From: Phycicoccus jejuensis | GTDB taxonomy: Bacteria > Actinomycetota > Actinomycetes > Actinomycetales > Dermatophilaceae | Assembly (NCBI RefSeq): GCF_000720925.1 | Contig: NZ_JOEE01000007.1 | Span: 1-64,000, forward strand | Direction of reading: 5' to 3' | DNA: 64,000 bases | In this document: positions 22,194 to 34,651 of the stretch, in pieces | How positions within the stretch are numbered: position 1 is the first letter of the stretch | How the letters are laid out: every line of letters starts with the position of its first letter | Translations under genes and position numbers: made by a program | The notes under the pieces: model-generated | Told to the model about the DNA's origin: nothing | The model's input: the letters and a program-made list of their open reading frames with translations, nothing else | The model's database searches: none

Positions 22194-22949
22194 GTGACCA
22201 CACCATCAGCCGACGACCACGCCGTCGCCGCGGAGGTGGCCGAGCAGGCCGGCGCCCTCCTGCTCGCCCTGCGCGAGGAGCACGCCGACCTCGAGGGGCA
22301 GGAGCTCAAGGACCTCGGCGACCGCCGTTCCCACGAGCTGATGATGCGCCTGCTCGGCGAGCTGCGCCCCGACGACGCGGTCCTCAGCGAGGAGGGCGCG
22401 GACGACCCCGTCCGCCTGTCCGCCTCCCGCGTCTGGATCGTCGACCCCCTCGACGGCACCCGCGAGTTCTCCGAGCGGCCGCGCGACGACTGGGCCGTGC
22501 ACGTCGCCCTCTGGCAGGACGGTGACCTCGTCGCGGGCGCCGTCGGCATCCCCGCGCGCGGCGTCGTGCACCGGATGGACCGCCCGTCCCCGCTCCCCGC
22601 GCGCCCGGACGGCCCGGTGCGGCTCGCGGTGAGCCGCAGCCGTCCGCCGGCCTTCGTCGTCTCGCTCGCCGAGTCCCTCGGCGCCGAGCTCGTCGCCATG
22701 GGCTCGGCCGGGGTGAAGGCCATGGCCGTCGTCGACGGCACGGTCGACGCCTACGTGCACGCCGGCGGCCAGTACGAGTGGGACTCGGCGGCGCCGGTCG
22801 CCGTCGCGCTCGGGCACGACCTGGCGCCGACGCGGCTCGACGGATCGCCGCTGGAGTACAACCGTGAGAACCCGTGGCTGCCCGACCTCGTCGTCGCGCG
22901 GCCGGAGGTGCTCGCCGAGGTGCGCGAGGCGCTCGACCGGCTCGCCTGA
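22194..22949 (+). CDS. cysQ: 3'(2'),5'-bisphosphate nucleotidase
   Basis: Lithium-sensitive phosphatase of the inositol monophosphatase superfamily that removes PAP, the by-product of PAPS use. The 251-residue protein has the metal-binding DPLDGTREF (WIVDPLDGTREFSE), an upstream SEEGADD segment and the C-terminal WDSAAPVAVA motif. The GTG start follows GAAGGA. As third gene of the cysC unit it completes a sulfate-activation set, although no PAPS/APS reductase is in the window. Confidence 0.9.
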   Translation: MTTPSADDHAVAAEVAEQAGALLLALREEHADLEGQELKDLGDRRSHELMMRLLGELRPDDAVLSEEGADDPVRLSASRVWIVDPLDGTREFSERPRDDWAVHVALWQDGDLVAGAVGIPARGVVHRMDRPSPLPARPDGPVRLAVSRSRPPAFVVSLAESLGAELVAMGSAGVKAMAVVDGTVDAYVHAGGQYEWDSAAPVAVALGHDLAPTRLDGSPLEYNRENPWLPDLVVARPEVLAEVREALDRLA

Positions 22950-22979
22950 GCCGGGCGGACGCGGGTCGGGCGGGGCGGC

Positions 22980-23777
22980 TCAGAGGGCGTACTCGACGAG
23001 CACGGGCGCGTGGTCGCTCCAGCGCTCCGCGTAGCTCGCCGCCCGCCCGACGGAGGCGGCGACGGCGAGCTCGGCGAGCGACGGGGTGGCCAGCTGGTAG
23101 TCGATCCGCCAGCCCGCGTCGTTGTCGAACGCCTGCCCGCGCCAGGACCACCACGTGTAGGGCCCGGGGCCGGGGCCGTGGAGGCGACGGGTCACGTCGA
23201 CGAGCCCGTGCGCGTCAGCCCAGCGGGTGAGGTGGGCCTGCTCCTCGGGCAGGAAGCCGGCCTTGCCGCGGTTGCCCTTCCAGTTCTTGAGGTCGTCCTG
23301 GGTGTGCGCGATGTTGAGGTCGCCGGTGAGGACGGCGAGGCGCCCGTCGGCGGCCCACGCCTCGACGCGCGCGCCGACCGCGTCGAGGAAGCGGTACTTC
23401 TCGTCCTGGCGGGGCGTGCCGGCCTCGCCGGTGTGGACGTAGGCCGAGGCCACCGTGACGACCCGGCCGGCGACGACGACGTCCGCCTCGACCCAGCGAC
23501 CGGCTCCGTCGAACTCCTCGCCGACGTCGGTCCGCACGTCCTTGACCGGGTGACGGGAGAGGACGGCCACGCCGGCGCGGCCCTTCGCGACGGAGGGGCC
23601 GTGGGCGAGCTCCCAGGACGCGAGCGGCGAGCCGTCGAGGGCGGCGCGCAGCTGGGCGTCGTCGGCCCGCACCTCCTGCAGCGTGACCACCTCGGCGCCG
23701 CTGGCGGCCAGCCACTCGACGCCGCCGCGGCGCTGCGCGGCCCGGATGCCGTTGACGTTGGCGGAGGCGACGATCAT
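22980..23777 (-). CDS. xth: Exodeoxyribonuclease III (AP endonuclease)
   Basis: DNA-repair enzyme cutting at abasic sites and trimming 3' ends. The 265-residue EEP-fold protein has SANVNGIRAA, VTLQEVRA (catalytic Glu), VLTGDLNIAHT (catalytic Asp/Asn), DYQLATP and the C-terminal SDHAPV (catalytic His). The start is placed at ATG 23777, giving MIVASANV; an upstream in-frame ATG at 23804 would add nine non-conserved residues. A TGGACT box 7 nt upstream supports this. Confidence 0.92.
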   Translation of the reverse strand: MIVASANVNGIRAAQRRGGVEWLAASGAEVVTLQEVRADDAQLRAALDGSPLASWELAHGPSVAKGRAGVAVLSRHPVKDVRTDVGEEFDGAGRWVEADVVVAGRVVTVASAYVHTGEAGTPRQDEKYRFLDAVGARVEAWAADGRLAVLTGDLNIAHTQDDLKNWKGNRGKAGFLPEEQAHLTRWADAHGLVDVTRRLHGPGPGPYTWWSWRGQAFDNDAGWRIDYQLATPSLAELAVAASVGRAASYAERWSDHAPVLVEYAL

Positions 23778-23857
23778 GCGGACCAGTCCACCATCCGCGG
23801 CCACCGCGGCCCGCGTCGGGGGCGCCGCACCGTCTGGTCACCCCGGGGCGACTCCGC

Positions 23858-26131
<2,274 letters not shown>

Positions 26132-26148
26132 CCGCAGGCGCCACCGCG

Positions 26149-26190
26149 CCGGAGGCCGGGCCCACCACGACGGTGGGACCCGGCCTCCGG
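26149..26190 (+). terminator. icd terminator hairpin
   Basis: Arms 26149-26166 and 26172-26190 pair over 18 bp with a single bulged base and an ACGAC loop, 18 nt after the icd stop. No T-run follows. Confidence 0.75.
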
Positions 26191-26286
26191 CGTGTCCGGT
26201 CCCGTCGTCGGCCGGACGCGACACGTCCGGACGGACCCCTCGACGGACCCGTGCGTCCGCGCCGCCGACGCGCCACACTGAGCGCC

Positions 26287-27102
26287 ATGACCACACCCAC
26301 GATGGTGCAGCGGCTCGGTGCGGAGCTGCTCGGCACGTTCTGGCTCGTGTTCGGCGGCTGCGGGTCGGCCGTCTTCGCCGCGGCCTACCTCGCGCCCAAC
26401 GTCGTCGCCGGCCAGAGCGTGCAGCTCGGCATCGGCTTCGTCGGCGTCGCGCTCGCGTTCGGCCTCACCGTCATGACGATGGCCTACGCCGTCGGCCACG
26501 TCTCGGGGGCGCACTTCAACCCGGCCGTCACCATCGGCGTCGCCGTCGCCCGGCGCTTCGAGTGGCGCGACGTGCCGGCCTACGTCGTCACCCAGGTCGT
26601 CGGCGGCCTGCTCGGCGGCCTCGCCGTCTGGGGCATCGCCCGGGGCAAGGACGGCTTCGGCGCCGAGGGGAACCTCGCCGCCAACGGCTTCGGTGAGCAC
26701 TCCCCCGGCGGCTACTCGCTCGTCGCGGTGTTCGTCGCCGAGGCGCTGCTCACCGCCGTCTTCGTCTACGTCATCCTCGGCGCGACGGACTCGCGCGCCC
26801 CCGAGGGCTTCGCGCCCATTGCGATCGGCTTGGCGCTCACCCTGATCCACCTGGTCTCGATCCCGATCTCCAACACCTCGGTCAACCCGGCCCGCTCCAC
26901 CGGCGTCGCGTTCTTCAACGGTGCGGGTGCGCCCGGCCAGCTGTGGGTCTTCTGGCTGGCGCCGATCTTCGGGGCGGCCATCGCCGGCGCGACCTTCCAC
27001 CTCATCACCGGTGTCGACCGCCGCGACCGCGACATCTCCGGCGAGATCGAGGCCGAGGACGTCCGCGTCGCCGACGGCGTCGACCCCGACGCACCCCGCT
27101 GA
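26287..27102 (+). CDS. aqpZ: Aquaporin Z-type water channel
   Basis: A 271-residue MIP-family channel with six membrane helices and both pore motifs, HFNPAVT and SVNPARS. The stretch [22 protein letters not shown] matches the water-selective AqpZ filter (His before the second NPA, Arg just after it), unlike glycerol facilitators. An insertion of about 20 residues ([23 protein letters not shown]) lies in the central extracellular loop. A CACACT box 7 nt before the ATG gives a leaderless start. It is single, between icd and mdh. Confidence 0.93.
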   Translation: MTTPTMVQRLGAELLGTFWLVFGGCGSAVFAAAYLAPNVVAGQSVQLGIGFVGVALAFGLTVMTMAYAVGHVSGAHFNPAVTIGVAVARRFEWRDVPAYVVTQVVGGLLGGLAVWGIARGKDGFGAEGNLAANGFGEHSPGGYSLVAVFVAEALLTAVFVYVILGATDSRAPEGFAPIAIGLALTLIHLVSIPISNTSVNPARSTGVAFFNGAGAPGQLWVFWLAPIFGAAIAGATFHLITGVDRRDRDISGEIEAEDVRVADGVDPDAPR

Positions 27103-27109
27103 CCGAGCC

Positions 27110-27155
27110 GGCCACCTTTCACCCGCACCCCCTCCCCGGGCGGGTGGGAGTGGCC
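27110..27155 (+). terminator. aqpZ terminator hairpin
   Basis: Arms 27110-27126 and 27140-27155 pair as GGCCAC plus ACCCGC blocks around a small internal mismatch, starting 8 nt after the aqpZ stop. Confidence 0.55.
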
Positions 27156-27201
27156 AACCCCACCCGGCCGTGCCTGTGGGCGTCGGGCGCCGCGCTGATA
27201 G

Positions 27202-28236
<1,035 letters not shown>

Positions 28237-28259
28237 CCCGGCCTCCCCGGCGGCTCACC

Positions 28260-28325
28260 CCGTCGAGTGAACAGAACACGCCGTGCGGCCCTCGGGCTGC
28301 ACGGCGTGTTCTGTTCGCTCGACGG
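28260..28325. terminator. Very long bidirectional terminator between mdh and the ChaA-like gene
   Basis: Arms 28260-28286 and 28299-28325 pair over 27 bp with one mismatch that is a wobble pair in RNA, loop 12 nt. Pairing continues outward (CACCC/GGGTG) past one bulge. It lies between two convergent genes. Confidence 0.85.
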
Positions 28326-28328
28326 GTG

Positions 28329-29417
28329 TCACGGGGACATCGACAAGAACAAGAAGGCCGCGAGCAGCGTCAGGTGCACCGTGCCCTGCAGCCGCGTCGC
28401 GCGACCCGGCACGACGGTCAGCACCGCCGCGATCATCGTGATCGAGAGCAGGACGATCTGCGTCGGCCCGAGCCCGAGGTGCAGGGGCGTCGGCACCCAG
28501 ATGGACGCCACCGCGAGGGTCGGGATGGTCAGGCCGATGGACGCCATCGCCGACCCCATCGCGAGGTTGAGCGAGACCTGGATGCGCTCGCGCCGCGCCG
28601 CGTTGGCCGCCGCGATCGTCTCCGGCAGGAGCACGAGCAGCGCGATGACGACACCGACGAACGACACCGGCAGCCCGGCGGCGAGGACCGCCGACTCGAT
28701 GGCCGGCGACTCGATCTTCGCGAGGCCGACGACCCCGACGAGCGAGAGCAGCAGGAGGACCAGCGAGACGCTCGCCTCGCGGTTCGTCGGCGGGTCGGCG
28801 TGGTCCTCCGAGTCCTCCTCCGTCACCGGCTTGCCCTGCTTGGTGACGGGAAGGAAGAAGTCGCGGTGGCGGACGGTCTGGGTGACGACGAACGCCGCGT
28901 AGAGGCTGAGCGAGGCGACGGCGGCGAAGACCAGCTGCGGGCCGGTGAACTCCGGGCCGGGCTGGCCGGTCGTGAAGGTCGGCAGCACGAGGCAGGTGGC
29001 CGCGAGGGCCGCGACCGTCGCCAGCGCCCCGCCGGTCCCCTCGGCGTTGAAGCGCGCGAAGCCGAAGCGGCGCGCCCCCAGCAGCAGCGAGAGGCCCATG
29101 ATGCCGTTGACGGTGATCATCACCGCCGCGAAGACCGTGTCGCGCGCGAGCGTCGCGGCCTCGTCGCCGCCGCTGAGCATGAGCGTGACGATGAGCGAAA
29201 CCTCGATGACGGTCACCGCGACCGCGAGGACGAGCGAGCCGAACGGCTCCCCGACCCGGTGCGCGACCACCTCCGCGTGGTGGACGGCGGCGAGCACGGC
29301 GAGGGCGAGGAGGATCGCGACGAGGACGACGACGAGCGTGCCGATGTCGCGGCCCCAGGTCAGGGCCAGGGCGACGAGCGCGACGACGGGGGCGGCCGTC
29401 CACGTCCTCGCGGCCAT
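28329..29417 (-). CDS. chaA: ChaA-like cation/proton antiporter
   Basis: A 362-residue membrane protein of the CaCA superfamily, related to E. coli ChaA (Ca2+ or Na+/H+ exchange). It has about eleven helices in two repeats, each with an acidic ion-binding motif: HRVGEPFGSLVLAVAVTVIE in the first and ALLVLLPETIAAA in the second. An acidic loop (EEDSEDHADPP) separates the halves. The start is uncertain: ATG 29417 fits the hydrophobic N-terminus, but GTG codons at 29441 and 29450 are in frame. The latter would overlap the folD stop, so it is probably co-transcribed with folD. Confidence 0.88.
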   Translation of the reverse strand: MAARTWTAAPVVALVALALTWGRDIGTLVVVLVAILLALAVLAAVHHAEVVAHRVGEPFGSLVLAVAVTVIEVSLIVTLMLSGGDEAATLARDTVFAAVMITVNGIMGLSLLLGARRFGFARFNAEGTGGALATVAALAATCLVLPTFTTGQPGPEFTGPQLVFAAVASLSLYAAFVVTQTVRHRDFFLPVTKQGKPVTEEDSEDHADPPTNREASVSLVLLLLSLVGVVGLAKIESPAIESAVLAAGLPVSFVGVVIALLVLLPETIAAANAARRERIQVSLNLAMGSAMASIGLTIPTLAVASIWVPTPLHLGLGPTQIVLLSITMIAAVLTVVPGRATRLQGTVHLTLLAAFLFLSMSP

Positions 29418-29442
29418 CGGGTGCGTTCCGGCGACGGCCACC

Positions 29443-30324
29443 TCAGCCACCCCCGGGGTGCAGTCCGGCGGCACGCTCGGCGGCCTCGACGACGTTGGAG
29501 AGGAGCATCGCGCGGGTCATCGGCCCGACCCCGCCGGGGTTCGGGCTGACGAAGCCCGCGACGTCCCACACGTCGTCGGCGACGTCGCCGGCGACCCGGC
29601 CCTTGCCGGTCTCCTCGTCGACGATCCGCGAGACGCCGACGTCGAGCACGGCCGCACCGGGCTTGACCATCTCGGCCGTGACGATGCCGGGCACGCCGGC
29701 CGCGGCGATGACGATGTCGGCCTGGCGCACCTCGGCCGCGAGGTCGCGGGTGCCGGTGTGGCACAGGGTGACGGTGGCGTTCTCGGAACGCCGCGTGAGG
29801 ATGAGCCCGAGCGGTCGGCCGACGGTCAGGCCGCGGCCCACGACGACGACCTTCGCGCCGGCGATGGGCACGTCGTAGCGGCGGAGGAGCTCGATGCAGC
29901 CGACCGGCGTGCAGGGCAGCGGCGCCGGCTCGCCGAGCACGAGCCACCCGAGGTTCGTCGGGTGCAGCCCGTCGACGTCCTTGGCCGGGTCGACCGCCGA
30001 CAGGATCGCGTTCTCGTCCAGGCCGGTCGGCTGCTGGACGATGAAGCCGGTGCACGCCGGGTCGGCGTTGAGCTCGCGGACGACCGCGAGCACGTCGTCG
30101 AGTGAGGAGGTCGCCGGCAGGTCGCGGCGGATCGAGTGGATCCCGATCTCGGCGCAGTCCCGGTGCTTGGCGCCGACGTACCACTGGCTGCCGGGGTCCT
30201 CCCCGACGAGGACGGTGCCCAGCCCGGGCACGACCCCGCGTTCCGCGAGCGCGGCCACGCGGGCGCGCAGCTCGTCCTTGATCGTCGCGAGGATGGCCTT
30301 GCCGTCGAGTGTCGTGGCGCTCAC
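29443..30324 (-). CDS. folD: Methylenetetrahydrofolate dehydrogenase/cyclohydrolase
   Basis: Bifunctional one-carbon enzyme converting 5,10-methylene-THF to 10-formyl-THF with NADP. The 293-residue protein has [14 protein letters not shown] (with the catalytic Lys), QQPTGLDE, the [11 protein letters not shown] signature and [14 protein letters not shown]. The C-terminal [13 protein letters not shown] is characteristic. The GTG at 30324 follows GGGAGGA and gives a normal-length N-terminus; longer in-frame extensions are not conserved-looking. Confidence 0.95.
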   Translation of the reverse strand: MSATTLDGKAILATIKDELRARVAALAERGVVPGLGTVLVGEDPGSQWYVGAKHRDCAEIGIHSIRRDLPATSSLDDVLAVVRELNADPACTGFIVQQPTGLDENAILSAVDPAKDVDGLHPTNLGWLVLGEPAPLPCTPVGCIELLRRYDVPIAGAKVVVVGRGLTVGRPLGLILTRRSENATVTLCHTGTRDLAAEVRQADIVIAAAGVPGIVTAEMVKPGAAVLDVGVSRIVDEETGKGRVAGDVADDVWDVAGFVSPNPGGVGPMTRAMLLSNVVEAAERAAGLHPGGG

Positions 30325-30391
30325 CCGCCCATCCTCCCATCGACGCGACGGGGGTGGGGACGCCGTCCGGTCCACGCCGGGAACGGGAGCA

Positions 30392-30428
30392 CCGGTGGGG
30401 CGGCCCCTCTGCTACGCCGCCCCACCGG
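30392..30428. other. Hairpin between divergent folD and a small hypothetical gene
   Basis: A perfect 13-bp inverted repeat (30392-30404 with 30416-30428, 11-nt loop) in the 248-bp space between divergent genes. It is too far from any gene end to be an obvious terminator. It may end a short RNA or bind a regulator; nothing else is recognisable in this space apart from the -10 box TAGCGT (30560-30565) for the next gene. Confidence 0.45.
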
Positions 30429-30572
30429 CACCCGTGGCCGGTCCTTCTCTGCCAGGAGCCGGTCACGACGAGCTGTTCGGAACGGTCCGGGGGTCCGGAT
30501 GGGTCCGGTCGCGCACGACCTCCGTCGGCGACCGCACGCCACTCGTCCGGCCGTGCGGCTAGCGTGGTCGGG

Positions 30573-30923
30573 GTGGCGGTCTACCGGGTCAACGACGAGG
30601 CGGTGGAGCACGTGCGGGCGCGCATCGCGGCCCACCAGTATGTGCTCGACAGCGACTGGGGTGCGGTCCAGCCGGACGCCGCCGCGCAGAACGCCTTCCT
30701 CGAGCGCCACTCCTGGCCGGAGTACGCCGCGTGGCACCTCGGGCTGACCGAGGGCGCCACCGACGGCACGAAGGCGCGCTACGCCTTCGTCGCCGGGGAC
30801 TTCCGCCGCGTGCACCGCAGCGCCCTCATCGCCTGCGTGTACCGGGCCTCGGAGTGGCGCCACAAGGAGGTGGAGCTGGCCGCGCACGACCTGCTCCAGC
30901 TCCTCGACTCGACGAGCGGCTGA
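30573..30923 (+). CDS. Conserved hypothetical protein, actinobacterial
   Basis: A 116-residue soluble protein I recognise only as a conserved actinobacterial hypothetical. It is Trp/His-rich for its size, with a VLDSDWGAVQPDAAAQNAFLERHSW stretch, then WHLGLTEGATDGTKARYAFVAGDFRRVHRSAL and a helical end EWRHKEVELAAHDLLQLLD. GTG 30573 lies 7 nt after TAGCGT, so the transcript is leaderless and this start is preferred. No operon partner; the next gene converges on it 22 bp away. Confidence 0.75.
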   Translation: MAVYRVNDEAVEHVRARIAAHQYVLDSDWGAVQPDAAAQNAFLERHSWPEYAAWHLGLTEGATDGTKARYAFVAGDFRRVHRSALIACVYRASEWRHKEVELAAHDLLQLLDSTSG

Positions 30924-30945
30924 CTGAGGCCGGCACGGCGGCCGG

Positions 30946-32352
30946 TCAGCGGGGGACGGCCTCCGCGAGCGCCTCGACGGCCTGCGTGAAGCACTGCTCG
31001 GGCGGGGTGACGAGACCGGCGCCGACCTGTCCGGTGCCCGCGACGCGGCCGGCCATCCCCGTGTTGATCTGGGGCAGCTCGCCGGTGCGGACGACCTTGG
31101 TGACGTCGATGCCGACCGGCGTCCCGCGGAAGCCGAGCACCGGCACCTGGTAGACCGGGTGCTCGCCGACGGTCACCTCGTACATCCGGCGGGTCGCGGC
31201 GAGAGCGAACGGCACGTCGCCGCCGACGAACCGGACGATGGCCGGCGCCGCGGCCATCGCGAAGCCGCCGATGCCGCCGGTCTCGGTGATCGCCGAGTCG
31301 CCGATGTCGGGGTTGGCGTCCTCGGGTCCGTAGTCGCCGAGGAAGAGCCCCTGCGGCGTGTTCGCCGGGCCGGTGAACCAGCGGTCGCCGGTGCCCGAGA
31401 CGCGGATGCCGAAGTCGGTGCCGTTGCGCGCCATCGTCGTGACGACGCTCGACCCGGGGATGCCCTCGGCGGCGAGGGTCGCCAGCTTGCAGGCGGGCAT
31501 CCCGAGGTTGAGGAAGAAGTGCTCGTTCGCCCCCGAGAAGCGCACGGCCTCGGCGACGTCGGCCGACGACGCGTCGGCGGTGATCATCCCGGGCAGCAGC
31601 TCGCGCAGGAGCATGAGCGAGCCGGCGCGGTTGCGGTTGTGGCCCTCGTCGCCCATCTGAAGCATCTGCGCGACGATGGCCCGGATGTCGATGGGGCCGG
31701 TGCTGCGGACGGCCTGGCGCAGGATCGGGCCGAGGACGTCGCCCATCCAGCGCAGGCGCTCGACGACCTCGGCGCCGTACGCGCCGTAGCGCAGCACCTT
31801 GCCCAGGCCCTCGTTGAGCGAGCACCACGAGGTGTTGTCGTGCACCTCGTCGCGCAGGACGTAGGTCCACATCGACGGGCTGACGACGCCGGCCATCGGC
31901 CCGACCGCGCCGCGGTGGTGGCAGGGCTCGAGCTCGAACTCGCCTGCCGCGAGGCGCTGCTCGGCGTCCTCGGCGGTCTCGGCGAGACCCTCGAGGAGCA
32001 CCGCGCCGATGAGGGCGCCGCGCAGCGGCCCGGACGCGCGCTCCCACGTGATGGGCGGGCCGGCGTGGAGGAAGGTACCGCGCTCGAGGCCGAGGGCCTC
32101 CGAGGCGGGGGCGACGTCGACGAGGGTGGCCTCGGCCGCGGTCATCCGGGCCAGGGCGGTGGCGTTCGCCTCCTCGCGGCGCGGGTCGGCCATGACCCGG
32201 GCGAGGGCGTCCTCGGTGCCGGGCATCGGCGGGTGCCAGCCGGCGTCGGTGACCGGGACGGCCTGGTCGCGCAGCGCGTCGGCGAAGAGGGCGACGCCGG
32301 AGGTCGCGACGACGGGGTCGGCAGCGAGCAGGCCGCGGAGCGGGGCGGTCAT
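30946..32352 (-). CDS. DUF1116 protein, AllG (YlbE)-like carbamoyltransferase subunit
   Basis: A 468-residue DUF1116 protein homologous to E. coli YlbE/AllG. With AllF (FdrA) and AllH (YlbF), that protein has been assigned to oxamate carbamoyltransferase, which turns oxalurate plus phosphate into oxamate plus carbamoyl phosphate. Typical segments are HHRGAVGPMAGVVSPSMW, NEGLGKVLRYGA, DEGHNRNRAG, VTTMARNGTDFGIRVSG and DIGDSAITETGGIGGFAMAAAP. It overlaps the FdrA-like gene by 4 nt (ATGA). No allantoin-pathway genes are nearby, so the natural substrate here may be a different N-carbamoyl amide (see findings). Confidence 0.85.
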   Translation of the reverse strand: MTAPLRGLLAADPVVATSGVALFADALRDQAVPVTDAGWHPPMPGTEDALARVMADPRREEANATALARMTAAEATLVDVAPASEALGLERGTFLHAGPPITWERASGPLRGALIGAVLLEGLAETAEDAEQRLAAGEFELEPCHHRGAVGPMAGVVSPSMWTYVLRDEVHDNTSWCSLNEGLGKVLRYGAYGAEVVERLRWMGDVLGPILRQAVRSTGPIDIRAIVAQMLQMGDEGHNRNRAGSLMLLRELLPGMITADASSADVAEAVRFSGANEHFFLNLGMPACKLATLAAEGIPGSSVVTTMARNGTDFGIRVSGTGDRWFTGPANTPQGLFLGDYGPEDANPDIGDSAITETGGIGGFAMAAAPAIVRFVGGDVPFALAATRRMYEVTVGEHPVYQVPVLGFRGTPVGIDVTKVVRTGELPQINTGMAGRVAGTGQVGAGLVTPPEQCFTQAVEALAEAVPR

Positions 32353-33839
32353 CGGGCACCTCCGAGCAGGGAGACGGCGTGCCGGGTGGCCGCCGCGTTG
32401 GACAGGAAGACGGACGCGCCGGCCGCGGCGAGCGCCTCGGCGCAGCGGCTGCGACCCTGGGGGTCGGCGTCGGTCCCGTTGAGGGAGAGGACGACCGGCA
32501 GCGCTCGGCCGTCGGCGTGCGCGGTGTCGCGGGCGGCGCGGACGGCGTCGGCGAGCTCGCCGGCGGGGTCGGGATGGGCGCCGTGCCCGAGGACGAGGTC
32601 GAGCAGGAGGACGCCGCAGGTCGGGTCGGCGGCCTCGGCGGCGATCCGCTCCATCCGCAGGGTCGGGTCGATCATCGGGTGGGCGCGGCCGCGGGTCAGC
32701 TCGTCGGCGCCGAAGTCGACGACGACGTGCCCGGTGCCCGTGAGGTCGGCGCCCAGCGCCGGCTCGTGGCCGAGGTTGGACGTGATCGGGCCGAGGGTCT
32801 CGGTGGCGACCAGCAGCGACTCCTCGGCCAGGGTCCCGCCGCAGAAGAGGCCGCGCAGGGCCGCACCGACGGTGAGGCCGGCGTCCTCGGGGGTGGCGGT
32901 CGTCGCGGGCCAGGTCGGCACGGTGACGCCCTCCGCGGCGAGCGCCTGCTCGACGGCGGCGGTGAGGTCGGGGCGGCCGGCGCCGAGGGTCGCCCAGTGC
33001 ACGCGCAGGCCGAGGTCGGCCGCCTCCGCCCGGACGGTCTCGAGCACGGCGTCGTCCGGGGGCTTGGAGACGACGAGGACCCACTCGGTCGACGCGTCGT
33101 CGGCGAGCGCCCGCAGCGCCTGCCGCGTGGAGCGACCGCCGACGGCGGCCTTGAGGTCGCGACCGCCGACGCCGAGGCAGTGGCTGACGCCCACCTCCGC
33201 GGCCTCCAGGAGGCACATCGCCTGCTGCGCACCGGTGCCCGACGCGGCGACGATGCCGACCGGGCCCTGGCGCACGACGTTGGCGAACCCCAGCGCGACC
33301 CCGCCGACGAGCGCGGTGCCGCAGTCCGGCCCCATGACGAGGACGTCGGCGGCGGCCGCGGCGTCCTTGAGGGCGACCTCGTCCTCGACGGACACGTTGT
33401 CGGAGAACAGCATCACCGAGGCCCCGGCGGCGATGGCGTCGTAGGTCTCGGTGACGGCGTGCGCGCCGGGGACCGAGACCACGGCGAGGCCGGCGCCGGC
33501 CCGACGGATGGCCGAGCCGAGCGTGGCCGGCGGGACCTCGTCGGCCGCGCCGGTGTCGGACGAGGTGGCGGAGAGGGCGCGCAGGGCGTCCTCGACGGCG
33601 GCGAGGCCGCTCTCGACGCCGGCCTCGTCGTCCGCGCGGACGGCGACGACCATGTCGTTGGGCCCGGCGTCGGTCGGCACCTCGAAGCCCATCTGGCGCA
33701 GGACGTCGACGTTGAGCTCGGTGGCCATCGCGACCTGGGCCGCCTGCACCCCCGGGGCGCCGGCGACGCTGCGGGAGACCTGCATGAGGCTCACCGAGTC
33801 GTGGTAGGCCCCTCGACGGAGCTCGACGTGGACGGTCAT
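32349..33839 (-). CDS. FdrA-like (AllF) carbamoyltransferase subunit
   Basis: A 496-residue protein of the FdrA/succinyl-CoA-ligase-like family. An N-terminal region (MTVHVELRRGAYHDSVSLMQVS) is followed by a CoA-binding-like Rossmann domain (GPDCGTALVGGVALGFAN, GIVAASGTGAQQ, the family motif LGVGGRDL) and a C-terminal ligase-like domain containing LDLVLGHGAHPDP. In E. coli FdrA/AllF is part of oxamate carbamoyltransferase. It overlaps both neighbours by ATGA junctions, so the three subunits are translated together. The acid-thiol-ligase fold suggests phosphate-group chemistry, in line with carbamoyl phosphate formation. Confidence 0.87.
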   Translation of the reverse strand: MTVHVELRRGAYHDSVSLMQVSRSVAGAPGVQAAQVAMATELNVDVLRQMGFEVPTDAGPNDMVVAVRADDEAGVESGLAAVEDALRALSATSSDTGAADEVPPATLGSAIRRAGAGLAVVSVPGAHAVTETYDAIAAGASVMLFSDNVSVEDEVALKDAAAAADVLVMGPDCGTALVGGVALGFANVVRQGPVGIVAASGTGAQQAMCLLEAAEVGVSHCLGVGGRDLKAAVGGRSTRQALRALADDASTEWVLVVSKPPDDAVLETVRAEAADLGLRVHWATLGAGRPDLTAAVEQALAAEGVTVPTWPATTATPEDAGLTVGAALRGLFCGGTLAEESLLVATETLGPITSNLGHEPALGADLTGTGHVVVDFGADELTRGRAHPMIDPTLRMERIAAEAADPTCGVLLLDLVLGHGAHPDPAGELADAVRAARDTAHADGRALPVVLSLNGTDADPQGRSRCAEALAAAGASVFLSNAAATRHAVSLLGGAR

Positions 33840-34645
33840 GCGGCGATCCTTCCGGTGGGTGCCAGGACGGCGAGGGTGGCGGCGAGCCCGGTGACGACGT
33901 CGCGGCCGGAGGTGTGCCCCACCGCGAGGACGGCGGGCAGATGGGTGGTGACGCCGGCGGCGTCGGCGCGGGCGACGGCGCAGACGAGCGCGACGACGTC
34001 CGGCGTGGCCCAGCCGTCGACGGCGCCCTCGAGGAGGGCCGCCGAGACCGCCGTGGTCGCGGTGAGCCGCCCACGGACGGCGGCGGCGAGCGCGTCGGAG
34101 GGGACGCCCGCGGCCCGGTGCAGGAGCAGTGCGCCGGCGAGGGCGTCGTCCCCGCTCGGGGTGAGCCCCGGCCCACGGCCGACGAGGGCGCGGACGGCGA
34201 CCTCCGGCTCGGCATCGGAGACGGCGCCCGCGGTGCCGGCGACGAGCCATCCCGGAGCCTCCACGGTGGCGGCGGCCAGCAGCGCGGCCACGCGGCCGTC
34301 GTCGAGGCCGAGGTGCCCCGTCGGCACGCGCGCCGGACGCCAGGTGCGCCGCGCGACGACCGTGGCCGCGGGCAGGCGCACCCTCCCCTCGCCGACGACG
34401 ACCGCGTCCCCCGGGGCGAGGGCGGCGACGTGCACGGGCTCGGCGACCCGCAGGGCCGACGGGAGGGCGACGGCGTCCGGGCCGAGCACCGGGAGGACGC
34501 GCCCGTCCAGCCGCAGGTAGACGCCGACGCGGCCGGCAGCGAGCACCTCGGCGCGTCGGGGCGGACCGTGGACGAGGTCGGCGGTCAGCGGCGAGACCGC
34601 ACCGGCCAGCACGCGGGGCTCGGCGGTGGGGTCCGGGATGGGCAT
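33836..34645 (-). CDS. DUF2877 protein, AllH (YlbF)-like carbamoyltransferase subunit
   Basis: A 269-residue DUF2877 protein, first gene of the three-gene operon. The family motifs are clear: GRGPGLTPSGDDALAGALLL near residue 158 and GHTSGRDVVTGL near the C-terminus. It corresponds to E. coli YlbF/AllH, the third subunit assigned to oxamate carbamoyltransferase. Divergent from pucR across only 34 bp. On the minus strand a TAGCGT box (34652-34657) lies 6 nt before the ATG, so the operon mRNA is probably leaderless. Confidence 0.85.
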   Translation of the reverse strand: MPIPDPTAEPRVLAGAVSPLTADLVHGPPRRAEVLAAGRVGVYLRLDGRVLPVLGPDAVALPSALRVAEPVHVAALAPGDAVVVGEGRVRLPAATVVARRTWRPARVPTGHLGLDDGRVAALLAAATVEAPGWLVAGTAGAVSDAEPEVAVRALVGRGPGLTPSGDDALAGALLLHRAAGVPSDALAAAVRGRLTATTAVSAALLEGAVDGWATPDVVALVCAVARADAAGVTTHLPAVLAVGHTSGRDVVTGLAATLAVLAPTGRIAA

Positions 34646-34651
34646 ACCGAG

